DNA of 64,000 nt, taken from NCBI GenBank assembly GCA_020137815.1, contig CM035358.1, positions 1,421,033-1,485,032 of the forward strand. Direction: 5' to 3'. A program made the position numbers and the translations under genes. This stretch comes from Hormiphora californensis (Eukaryota; Ctenophora; Tentaculata; Cydippida; Pleurobrachiidae). Positions 38,101 to 55,000 of this stretch are shown here, piece by piece (position 1 is the stretch's first letter; every line of letters starts with the position of its first letter). Under the pieces are notes generated by a model. It had not been told where the DNA came from and did not search any database. It saw nothing but the letters and a program-made list of their open reading frames with translations.

Positions 38101-40011
38101 CCCTTCCCCTTATATGTCTTATTTTCCCTAATATTGTCAACTTATGTCAAGTCTGGCCTTGATGCTTAATTTATTAAAAATAGAAGCTGTCAAATAAAGC
38201 TTGTTTTAAAATTCTAGAACCATCTTTCTCTTGACATTTCTCTACCTGTCAACCTACCTCTCCCTTTTTAACCTGTCAAAATTTAGCTTATATTTGGTTA
38301 TTTAGCTAGTCAGATGGTCAGACACGCACTGCACTTCCTAAATTTCTGACACTGATAGTTATCTCAGCTCGACTTCAAAACCTCAGACTTGGCAATATCT
38401 TCATGAAATCTCACTTTGAGAAAAATATTCATCCTAAATAGTTTACGTCCCAGGTACAACTACTAATTGTATAATTTAACCCTGATTTCAACCCCAGGTA
38501 CCTCTCCCACATTGGAATGTGTACTTATTTTGGATATGACAAACATAATTCATTTACGATGGCACTAGTTCTGGCAGATAAGATATTCCCCCTCGCTGCC
38601 CTGCTTCTCCTCACCATCTTCTACCTGGTCTTCCTCAAAAAGGTGAGGAATATCAAGAAATAGTTCTAGTTGAGCTTCAGAGAATCTTCTAGGATCATTT
38701 GACCTGTCTGAGACGTTGGAATAATCTAAGATTCCAACGTCACAGACATGGTAACCACAAGCATTATACTAGCAGGTTGTATAACCAGGCTCATGAGACT
38801 CTATGTACGTGTTGTAGGGTATAGTATATTTTCAGTTGGGGTAGTAGTCTTGTGGTTTATCAGTGCTCAATGATCACTCTGGAGGAAGTAGTTGCTTTAT
38901 TGGTTATCATCTAAACCATGGGGTAGTTATCGACTGGAGGGTGGTTGAATTAATGCACCAGTTTCAATTATCGATTCGATTATCAAACAACGCCCTTTAT
39001 TATTGTTAAATTTTGGGCAACGTCTAGCATTGTAGCAACCGTTCAATACTTCTTGAGCAACCTGAAACAGTAATTAATTATTCAATTGCACAATATATGA
39101 CTTGTTAGATTTCACCAGGAGATGAGGGGTCACGCACAATATATGCTTTGTTCGTGTTACATGAATTATGAAATTTCATGAAACTCATCTAATCTAGTAT
39201 AGCTGTGTGTACTATTGCAATAGTCCCATGAAACTATTGCAATAGCTCTACATATATCAGCTTCTGGACCAGCTTTTTCGCTGTCAATAAGATATTGCAT
39301 TCACCAGAAGTTCTGGTGAATGCAATACTTATTGACAGCTAGAAAGCTAGAACTTTTATTATATGATCGGGCTTGAGCACCAGCAATAAAAAACAATCTG
39401 AAACTAACCCCTCCCTTCGTCCCCTGCAGGTGTACAACCTTTACCACTCGCCCCTCCAAAAGCGACTCTCCCGCTCGACACCGCTCAAAACAATCAACAT
39501 CAGCAGTGGACCCGAACCGAGACGAAGCACCCCAACTCACATCAAAACCACCGCAGTCCTAGTCCACCGAGTCCGATCCCCAGACTGGCCTGGGTCACCC
39601 AGCACCCTCCTACCCAAACCTACCAACCGGAGGTTCAAACGGACATGTATCATGATAACTTTAGTAATAATAGTGTTTGTAGTAACTTGGTCACCCTACT
39701 TCTTCTTAAAGTTCCTATACTTGCTAAAAGAGGAACACCCGATAGTGAAAACTGTACTGTTTCACCAAATCGTGTTTATCACCTCAATTCTCCCTCCTGT
39801 TCTAAACCCTATTGTATACATATGTCAGTTTCCAGCCATGAAAGACCTCTTTAGAAAGGCTAGGAAGTGGTTATGTGATCCTAGGGAGGAAGGTATTGAG
39901 GAGTTAGGAGAGAATAATAATGCTGTGATTGTAGTAGCGGGAGGTAATGATCTTGAGCAGGATAAGGTGACGCCTAGAAATGTGCAACATATGTGTGTCA
40001 CACACTCTTAG
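35171..40011 (+). CDS. Rhodopsin-family (class A) G protein-coupled receptor
   Basis: Seven-transmembrane receptor at the plasma membrane, ligand unknown. Six exons with matching phases: 35171-35303, 35531-35620, 35791-35899, 37948-38082, 38498-38642 and 39430-40011; about 397 residues. TM1 has GFFGNGIILILVF (GN signature). TM2 has LSLIDFLRSALVNP (LxxxD). TM3 begins with a Cys (VCQVF) and ends CERL, an E/DRY variant split by the intron between 35899 and 37948. TM4 is IVALIAWFIAAFLTIP and TM5 is in exon 38498. A long third cytoplasmic loop of about 65 residues is Ser/Arg/Pro-rich. TM6 has VVTWSPYF (CWxP variant) and TM7 has NPIVY. The N-terminus is very short (about 10 residues before TM1), which suggests a small ligand. 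The C-tail is about 65 residues with a WLC palmitoylation candidate. I could not assign a subfamily. Confidence 0.88.
38704..38748. repeat. Near-perfect hairpin in the last GPCR intron
   Basis: Arms TGTCTGaGACGTTGGAAT and complement with a 6-8-base loop, about 60 bp after the donor of exon 38498-38642. A second, longer imperfect hairpin lies in the same intron at 39280-39339. Confidence 0.8.
39280..39339. repeat. About 29-bp-arm hairpin in the last GPCR intron
   Basis: Arms beginning GCTGTCAATAAGATATTGCA and the complement, with one base of asymmetry. Located about 90 bp upstream of the acceptor of the last exon. Non-coding. Confidence 0.8.
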
Positions 40012-40915
40012 GATATTTTAGATTATTTTATCAAGGGTCAGGGATTTATTGACAATTTTGTATGTGATTGTTTGAGCTACACTTTAGTTTAAATATATTT
40101 GGCCATTAGATTCAAAGTTCATTTCACATGTGAAAGTGTGCGTATCATCAGCACACTGACTAATGAGTTGATATATTGGAGTTGAAAGAGAAAAGAGGGC
40201 GATGAGTAGCAAAGAAGAGAAAGAGAGGATAGTTTTCTGTTTCTGTGTGTTCATTGTTATATTCGGTATCTTATTCATTGCTAACAACAAATATACACCT
40301 TGTTTGACTCTTTGAACTACGTTCTAATACCCAACATTCATGGTAGCATTGCAGCTATTTGAACTTTGGCTGGCAATTTCATGGGATATAGAATTCTCAA
40401 AAGTCTCCCCCCTATAGCAACAGTACTGTCTTGAGTGTTGTGTACATTGTTGTATTATACTACATGATACATCATGTAGCTAAATGGTGTGTAGTATATA
40501 GTCTTTTGTTCAATGTTTCCATTGTATTTAGTTTCACGTTTCCGTTCTTTGTCGTGTATCATGCGAGATCACCTAATGTTTCCTTCTGTTTATGTTACGG
40601 TGTGAGTTGCATCCTCCTTGTAACACGCTGTTTAGCTTTTATTTGGTATCAGAGCTCTGACCACCATCTTTAGTTTCACATTTATTTCAGATTATGATGG
40701 TCCTTTCATTCAAGTTGACAAGTCAGTGCTAGTTGTGTGGTGCACCTGTGTTCCTAGATCCAGCTGTTGGTATGAGCTTTGTACTTGTTCTTTGAATAGT
40801 GTTCATATTGTTGTCATTTTGTTCATGTTTTTCATGTTGTTCATGTTATTCATGTTATTCATATATCCAAAGTGTTTATAATGGTTTGAGATGTGAATGA
40901 CTGCCGGTGTTTGAA

Positions 40916-44047
<3,132 letters not shown>

Positions 44048-44160
44048 AAAGAAGAACGTTTTGAAAGGGACAGCTAAAAGGATGCATAGTATGCAGTGCA
44101 AACCCTCTAGTTGCCAATTATAGGACAGTGATATGACCCATCCTGATATAGTTTGCAATT

Positions 44161-44258
44161 TGGTCACATTGATACCTGAGTGAGATCGAGGTCAATCTCA
44201 CATAGCGAGATCAATCTCACATAGCGAGAATAGGTTGCGATGGATCCAAGTTTGCAAT
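44161..44258 (+). repeat. About 95-bp dispersed repeat, copy 1
   Basis: Begins TGGTCACATTGATACCTGAG, contains several short GAGATCGA/TCTCACATA inverted motifs and ends near GATGGATCCAAG. A clear second copy lies at 58527-58622 inside an Ig-gene intron. The ends are imperfectly inverted (TTGGTCACATTG versus TTGGGTCCATTG), so it may be a small MITE. Confidence 0.7.
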
Positions 44259-44425
44259 AGGGTTGTCCCACTAAGACCGGAAGGAAAAACTCTGTTTTTT
44301 GTTTGAATTGACATTTCGATTTATGAGAAAGATGAACCATGTAACTAAAATGACTTCTTTTTCAAACAAACTAAAAACCAAACATTTTATTGTGACAAAA
44401 AACAAAGATATGAAATAGAAAACAC

Positions 44426-44612
44426 AATAAATTACACTCACACAACCCTAGCACAATACATATTAATATGTTTCTGGAAAAGTAACAAAAAACAGAATAA
44501 CATTATTTTTCTGGAAACTTCACGGCAAAAAATATCAATTAATTCATCAATTATTTACGATTTCCAGTATGAAGCTGCACTAAACCCTGGAATCCAGTCA
44601 AGATGATTTATT
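44426..44612. promoter_or_regulatory. Candidate polyadenylation signals of two convergent genes
   Basis: AATAAA at 44426-44431 (plus strand) lies about 380 nt after the CTR stop. TTTATT at 44607-44612 (AATAAA on the minus strand) lies about 214 nt after the sulfotransferase stop. If both are used, the two 3' UTRs end without overlap or nearly so. Inference from position only. Confidence 0.3.
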
Positions 44613-44825
44613 CAACATGCTGTCAAAACCAAGTTCTAAAGTCATTGGATATATAAATTAACTCCTAAATGAGTTAACTGATAAATAGCTTGTTGCGAGT
44701 CAGAGGCGGTGTCAGAAAACCCCTACCGCACTCCTGGTTCACTGAAAACTGCTGCAGATACAATTAATCATAAACAAGCCACTCCTAAATGAATTAATTC
44801 TGCTAAACAAGTCACGAAATGTCTG

Positions 44826-47416
44826 TTATCTTCTGTGTCTCATGCTCCCATCCCATTTAGGGAGTGGGACATCAAGGAACTGGGTCATGTTGTACCCAAA
44901 TAATACCGCGTCATCCCTGTACAGCTGGGCTAAAATCTTCCGTTGGGCGAAGGGCAGGGTTTTCAGTAATCGTAGTGCTTCATCTCGAGATTTCGTTGAA
45001 GTCTGAAACGGGTTTGAAGTTCAGTGAATATTGTTTTGCATCGGAAATACCAAATTAGTCCTGGTCAGAAGTCCCGAGTGATATAATAGGCCCAAGGTTA
45101 ATCATAATGAATGTTAATTCACCTCTCTGAAGAACTTTTTAGGCACGAAATCCTGGATTTTCAGATACTCCAAAAGGTATTCTCCCTCTCTTTTCTGTTC
45201 CTCAAAGTGCCCCAACATGTTGTACTCGACATGACATGGTCTACACAACACACTGGCGGGTATCCAGTGCTCATTCATCTCCTCAGGGATTCTGTAAAAA
45301 CAATAATTTGTATTAGTAAACGAGCTGTAATGGGCTAAATTGCTTCTCTAATTACTCTATAGGTTCTGTAAACACAGGGAGGGATAACGGGTCAACAAAG
45401 GAATGGAATAATGTCATGGGCCGTGTTGCATTACTTTCTCAAATTTTGTCTCATAATAAGACTGTCCTCTCGCGAAAGATATTACAGTACAGTGCCTGCA
45501 GACAACTCAAATTGCAATCCATCTAGTATCCGTTTATCCTTAAGTCTTAGTTTAGTGGAGGTTTTTGGGAAAATTTAACTACCCAGAGTAATTATCTTTT
45601 GTATAATTGCTTCGAATTTGTTCATCGTGGGCGGGGGGAACCTGATCCCCTGTGAACTGGGCTGGAATATGCCCATATTAGGACATTTATTAAAGAGTTT
45701 TTCCGTAGGGCGAATCTTTCTTAGTGACGTCATCAACTATCTAACAGGTAATAACTACTGTATTATTTCGTTGTAACAGGTAATAACTATTAACTATTCA
45801 TTTCTAAAGGAATAAATAAAGGAATATTATTGTGCAATATAACGCAGTACCAATTACCACATACTAGTAACTGCTCAGGGTGCTTATTTCTAGCAAGTTT
45901 TTCTTTAAATCGATGAACTATTTTTCAACTCACAGAAAAGCTAGTGATGTAGTCGATGTATTCATTGAATGACACTGGAAAACCCCTCTCTAGATCTTGT
46001 GGAGTTATCTTCTCCTCAGGTCGGAATCTCCTGATTATCTGCCGGCCGTACTTGTGATGGAAATTCACATAATCAGATCTATGGGAGAGTGGGGAAGTGT
46101 GTTAAAGTTCTATTAATGAAACTGGCATATTTCGAATGAAGCTCTTTATCTATTTTCTATCAAAGGAAGCTCCTTCCTTTTTAATTATCGTGAACGCTGG
46201 GAAAACGGAAATATAGAAACTCCGGGCAGTTGTCATCATATGTAACTTCCCCATGTCAATTTTATACTGTCTCAGCGGGATGCCTGACCACTCGAACCCT
46301 CTCCTCATGAGAGAAGATCAGCGTGATGCCTGACATATTCAATTTATATACCTGTTCTCTTTTGAGTGATGCTGGAATTTATCTCTCCAAGCGCTGACAA
46401 GTCGGACAAGGGGATCACGCACAAATGTAAACGTATAATAGTCCTTCAACCTGTGAAACGATAAATAAATTATGTCATGCAGCTAATACGGGACAGACCG
46501 ACAATTATAGGTTGCCTAAATATTTCTGTTTCCTGGGACACAAATATTTCGGGACTTTCAGAGCATTGGCCTGACAGTTTTGGGACTCACACTCGTAGAG
46601 CATTTATAGTTGAAAGATCACTGATTCTCCTAAACTGGTGATCGTAGTGTGGGAATATTGATTTGATATCCTTGTCCTCATATTGTGCTACCCCACTAGT
46701 TTTCAATATCACTTGTTTCCACTCTGTACACGCTGCTTTGGGTACACTGCAGTACACGAACCTGTAGGAGGGGCTCTCAGTCACGACACATACCCTGTCA
46801 ACATGAGACTAAACATGCGAGTCATGTCATGAGTTCTGCTGGAATAGTGGTACAAATTGTTCGCACACGTATAAATCGCAAAGTTATTCCTACTTGTGTC
46901 GGTGATCCACAAACAGTCGGTTGTACAGTTCCGCTTTTTGATAGGTCGACAGGAAGTGAGGCTGGTACGTTCTACCACACCGGGCTGATATCTAGGTAGA
47001 GGTACTGTGTGTTCATGGGTACTTCATGTTGAAGATAAGAATTGGTAAAATTGACCAAGCCCCCCTGCCCTTTCTTTACTATTTTACTAATTTTCGTAGC
47101 CGAATTAAGAGTTTTTAAACAACATACCCTTTCGTGCCTCTCAAGCTGAGAATTCACGACATAAGGATGATCTTTGGGCATTAACCTGAGCCGTCCTCCA
47201 TCTGTCATTTCTGCCATTTCTAAAAAATAGAATTTGATTGGAGACTGAAGAGGTCGATCGAAGAAGACCTTTTTATTTGTTTTATACGAACATACCTCTA
47301 AGAAAGACCCATAGAAAGTTCCCAATGACCAAAGCAGCAAGAAGAAACACTGAGACTCCCAGGCATTTCAGCACTCGAATCATCGGTCTTGATAACCCTG
47401 CCCGCCAGTTTACCAT
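44826..47416 (-). CDS. Golgi carbohydrate sulfotransferase (CHST, Sulfotransfer_2 type)
   Basis: Type II Golgi enzyme transferring sulfate from PAPS to a glycan, as in the HNK-1/chondroitin 4-O family. Minus-strand exons: 47416-47296, 47219-47128, 46991-46894, 46761-46591, 46450-46352, 46078-45934, 45291-45123 and 45002-44826 (stop); about 357 residues, typical for the family. A short cytoplasmic N-terminus (MVNWRAGLSRP) precedes a signal anchor (LGVSVFLLAALVIGNFLWVF). The 5'-phosphosulfate loop is VPKAACTEWKQV and the 3'-phosphate site is FVRDPLVRLVSAWRDKF. The C-terminal part has NEHWIP and CRPCHVEYN, as in CHST8-14 relatives. The start at 47416 was chosen because it precedes the anchor; an upstream in-frame ATG exists at 47488. 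The junction 45934/45291 does not keep phase, so a tiny exon or an internal acceptor (CTGAG|GAG) is needed. The exact glycan substrate cannot be told. Confidence 0.9.
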
Positions 47417-48030
47417 GCCAAAATAACTATCTAAATTAGGGAATAATATTGTCAATCTCGAACAGCAAATTGAAATCGAACATATCATCTAGATTTGATT
47501 AATTAATTGGCAGGAATTTATTATGAATCACCTTCGTGTTTAGTTTCAAATTAGTTTCATCAGGCTATGTCATCGTTCCGCTGATAACTAAAAATATAAT
47601 GAATTCATTACACGTTCCCTTCAAATCTTTAAACCCACGGTGTTCATAACATATATTTTAAAGCAGGCCGAGTACAAGAATCACTGTTTCAAATAGGGTG
47701 AGCATGCAACTAAAAGTATCAGCTTGAATGATCTTATCATGATATCCTAGCACATATAATTTTCAAGAAGCTGCACCCTTGGTGATATAATGATCATGTA
47801 CTGCATGTACAAGACGCTAGGGTGGCTAACAAAAGGGAGAGAACTGCTAGAAGGTATCATATTTCTAGCCGACAACAACAGCAGCAGTAGCGGTACCATA
47901 CGCCCCGAGAACAATCTATTAAGATTTATTAGAGCTGCAGTACCTGGCGATGTATGTGCCGCCGCTGTAGTTATATTAACAACGGCAACATCGTGATCTG
48001 GTTCTCACAGTAGGGGGTATACACTGGGAT

Positions 48031-48117
<87 letters not shown>

Positions 48118-48550
48118 TCCTGTTACAAGCTGCCGATAGCTTGTATACCACATCCTCAAGCATGAAAACTGTTCACTATACAATCGATACTTTGCAATTG
48201 AGAGACACAAATCAGAAAGATAGAGACTGGGAGAGACTGAGCGAGCTAAAGAGAGAGAAAGAGAGAGAGGAAGGAGAGATCATACCTTTGAAAAGTGAAA
48301 GAGGGCGGAAGTTTAAACTGTTCCCACACAATACAGCTTATTCTATCATCACCGATCCATTGGATAAGAACAGTGTGATTGTTCTCAGTTCTCACCAGTC
48401 ATTTAACTGGTGCTGATAGATCAATTGGAGCTTTGTGTGCATTGGTGGGCGGCCACAACAAATTACCACACATGGGGATGCAGCTGCACTGCTCCAAAAA
48501 TCAGATATACTACAAAAACACAGCACACGCATACACAAACTACTGCCGCG

Positions 48551-48643
<93 letters not shown>

Positions 48644-49513
48644 TGGTGCGTACACATGTTACAAGCCGAGTGTTGCGGCGGAGGGGGGAAACACAGTTTC
48701 CTGCGTATATACATCACGTGACAGAGCACGTGACTAAAACGGGCACGAGCTATGTGTATGTGTTGGCATAGACCAGAAAGCACAGGGCTTCCGCTTAGTT
48801 ATGCGGGGTATGATTATAAATCGGACATCATGCCCGATAACCGATTTGGCCATTTCAATTGTATTTGGGACTTGAAGTTGAAGAAACGATATTAGAATTC
48901 ATAGAGGTCCTCATATCACTCCTCAGTGTGTTCTTTATTTGTAGTGCAGTGCATTCGAATACACTATATTCTCACTGTAGTTTATTCTCACTGACGAGCC
49001 GTGAATTCGGTGAAGCTTCATAATTTGCACTTCTCCCACCTCCTCTTCTACTAACAATGTACCAGTACAGGCTCTGAACTCTGAAGTAGCAACCTCTAAT
49101 CTATGAAGTAGCAATATGTTATTGCGGCCACCATCCCCATCGGATCCCTTACAAGAGATTTCAATCTCAGTGCAGCTCTTCTATCCACAAATGAGCTACC
49201 AACGATCTATCAACAGAACTAACTTATCAGGTACGTTGTGAGAGGATGAGAGAAACACACACGCATCATCTTCTTGTATGAGAAGATCGACGATCGTACA
49301 CTAGCTGGAGTAGTGTACCTTGTTCTCATTTTATTTCTCGAGGTGTCTGGCATGTCAACCTACTAGCCTTTGATCTGGTACTGCTGTTCATGTCTACCAA
49401 TCATTTGACGGCTAGGTCTACCGATAATCTGAGTGCTGGGCCTGGGTAGGTTTAGTTTTTGCTATCAAACCGCCGTTAGTTTTAAACGCAACTGCTTTCT
49501 AGTGTCTGATATA
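47417..49513. other. Intergenic region, two long GA/TC microsatellites
   Basis: Lies between two divergent genes, so it should contain both promoters. Contains (GA)n at 48029-48111 and (TC)n at 48553-48642. Frames here encode only SL or RE repeats. No promoter element or exon recognised. Confidence 0.5.
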
Positions 49514-51562
<2,049 letters not shown>

Positions 51563-52019
51563 ACATTTGGTTCCGTACAACCATGATAAATAGTAACCGT
51601 GATAGTTCGCCTCCTAAGATTCACGGTAAACACCGGGCGATACAGGATCACATCGTTCCCAGTACCGACTTTTAGACGGGTGAAGGTCATCGGACAACCC
51701 AGTGAGACAGTTCAAAACAGCGAATTAAATTGTTTGTGTAACTAATTGTGTAACTTATAAAAATTGTCATAAACAATAGATTTAGTCAAACTAATACAGC
51801 TGATTACTCTCGAGTGTATAACATTTTGGTAACAAGTTCCAAATCACTTTTGAGCGACATCACTTATTTTACACACACCTATAGCTATAAAATATAAATC
51901 TCTCTATTTAAAATCGAGAATTGAGTCCATTTAAAAATATTATATTATAAAATGTACAAATCATAAAATGTTCTTCAATTAAATGTCCGTTTTTAAGGCT
52001 GCATCTACAACTTTGAAAT

Positions 52020-55000
52020 TCAGTTGTTATCAATGTCAATATCAGCAAAGACGTCGTTAGAAAACACTAATGCTGGTGTCAGATGTTCCCTGTTTGTTCT
52101 GTTCTTCTTTGCTCTGAAATACGGATTATTGGTTAGCCTAGGGTTGTTAAATATTACTACACCAGCTGCCTGACAAGGTACATATTAGTCATCCCCACTG
52201 CTGCAGTATCCTAACAGAAGAGACAAAGATCCAAAGAAGAGACACAGAAGATCCAAAGATCCAAACTGAACTGAGTGACGCCAAACAGTATTTTTTCAAC
52301 AACAATGAACATCTGTATTACCTGATAGTTATGAAGATTCCGATAGAAGCCACCAGCACTACCACTACAGCTGCAAATACAGCAAGACCAAGGAAGTTAA
52401 ACCCGCTATCAGTATCTTGAACTTCATCTGAAGGGGAGAGGGGGGGGTAAGATGTTTCATATCTGGATTCACGCCGCAAATGTGCTTTTTTCAGCCCCGT
52501 AAATCGCGGCGCTAATCAAGAATTCATTAGGCTACTTTTTGTTGGAGAACTTTTCTAAAGTGGGAATCGCATATTCAGCATGTTCTCACCTTTTTCACGT
52601 GTAGAGAGGATGAAGGGAGAGGAATGGGAGAGAACATGGCCACTTTGGACAACTTGGAGATCACTACAATCCCAGAATCTGAGAACTTGTCCTTTCTGGA
52701 TTTCCCCCTTCTTTCTCCTCTCGGCGGGGCTCCACACGGGTGTGGTGAAGTCAACTGAGTAGTATATCCTTACTTTCTGGGTGACGTCATTCCATTCACA
52801 ACCAGTGTCGTTAGTGTTTAGTGTACAACCTGTGCAGATTAGGGGGGGGGGTTAGATGGAATCGAGAAGAAAACTGGGTTGGGGCAGCCGGCAGAGTTAG
52901 CTGTGTTGGGGCAGAGTGAGCTGGGTTGGGGCAGCCGGCAGAGTTAGCTGTGTTGGGGCAGAGTGAGCTGGGTTGGGGCAGAGTGAGATGTGTTGGGGCA
53001 GAGTGAGCTGGGTTGGGGCAGAGTGAGCTGTGTTGGGGCAGAGTGAGCTGTGTTGGGGCAGAGTGAGCTGTGTTGGGGCAGAGTGAGCTGTGTTGGGGCA
53101 GAGTTAGCTGTGTTGGGGCAGAGTGAGCTGGGTTGGGGCAGAGTGAGCTGTGTTGGGGCAGAGTGAGCTGTGTTGGGGCAGAGTGAGCTGTGTTGGGGCA
53201 GAGAAGAAAACTGGGCTGGGGAATCTCACTCTTGAATGAGCTGTGTGGATCACTTACTTCCGTCCTTTAGACAGGGGATGATGAGACGGGGTCCACACAC
53301 GGTAGCATTTACATCTCGTAGGTTAGCCAACATTTTGGATCTCTCATACTGCCCATCTGAGTTTTCTGTACAAACCTGCAGTAAAATGTGACATTGGGTA
53401 ACCGTTAATTATACATAATTAATTAATTAATTAATACACTAGTGAATAACACTTACTGAGTCAAGTCCCATGCTGCTTGGAATCTTGAATGTCTGATAAT
53501 CAGAAGCACTTGGGATAGCTTTAATTATTCCACACGTAGCCAGCTTTCTGTGGCTTATAGAAACCCTCGGATTTAAAACAGGTTGAAGTTTTCTTGAATG
53601 AAGCCGTTTCTGTGGAAATTATAGATTAGATCTCTCGTTCGGTACACCTGATGCACTTGGAACTCATATGAATTGAGCGACAAGCTCGAGTAATATCCCC
53701 CCAAAATCCCATGAAACCTATAACAAATACAACTCCGTCTATTCTAATATCACTCACCCATGAGCTTATAGCGCACTGTAGAGTTATCAGGTGGGCACGA
53801 TACATGAGCTATAGTAGAGCCATCCCAGGGATTTCGAGTGTAGTTTATCGAGACGCCTGGGTCTGCAGAGGGAATTAGAGAGGTTGTAATGAATGGGGCT
53901 GTAGTGCAGATTCAAAGATTGAAATTGTATTGGTCTAGGAAAAAAGGGGAGGGGTGCTAAAAAGTAAATATTTAGTTTTGGAGCTGCTGATTGAACTAAG
54001 AATACATTGGACAATCCTCACAAAAGGTGTGAGCCACCCAAGATCAACCTACCATTCCCGTAGACCCCAATGTTGGCCTGAGTTAGACAATTGTAGTAGG
54101 TCGTGTAGTGCTTCTTCTTCCTAACAACTACTTCATTTCCATCCTGGTCCCTCAAACCAGCCTGGTTGATAATTGGGGATTTAGTATAGCTATCAATCAT
54201 GATCAAAATAATAACCTCCGGAGTCCGTAAATTCAATCACGAGATGAGAAGTTGTCATCACTTACACTGCATGTTAGGACACCTCCCTTGGTTGCCACAT
54301 TAGCCCTCACCACTCTAAACACCCCTCTGTAGTTGTAGTAAGTTCCATCGAATTTAACACTCGGTTCTTCCTTCCTCACCACGCTACCCCCCGACCACTC
54401 CACCCTCGTCCAACTTGGCTTGTCTCCAGCCAGCATACTACACTTCACATGCACTTCATCCCCGACAATCAAACCAGAAGTGCTGTTTGTGCTGTATGTT
54501 AAACTCTTAACTCCAGGCACTGTGATCCACACTCTGTTACTCCGCTTGGGGTTATTATACCAAAAACCTTTTCCAAAGAATCTGACGGTATTGCCATGGT
54601 AACGAGTGATTGTATCCTCAGGGTATTTGACAGAGCACCGTGTGGTGTCGTTATCACCAGGGCGAGAGTTGGGCGAGTAGATGGTGAGGATACTCTCACT
54701 CTTGAGGGCGTCATCTCCCGAGGGCCGTTGACGGATCTTAGACCTGAGATTAATAATGTTAGTAATTAGTTAATTAATTAATTAGTTACTTAATTAAAAA
54801 ATATATATTTACAGACCTCTCTTCACTTGACTGAAAGATTAAATTTGACCGGAACGGGAATAGGAAGAAAACAAATCACACATCTCCTATTATTAGTTTA
54901 CCTAATTACCTGAATACCTGAATCTCCTAGTAGTTTACCTGAATCGGGAAGGTTGCTCCCAGGTAACCTCCACCTTCCCAGTGATGTGGGGATACTGACA

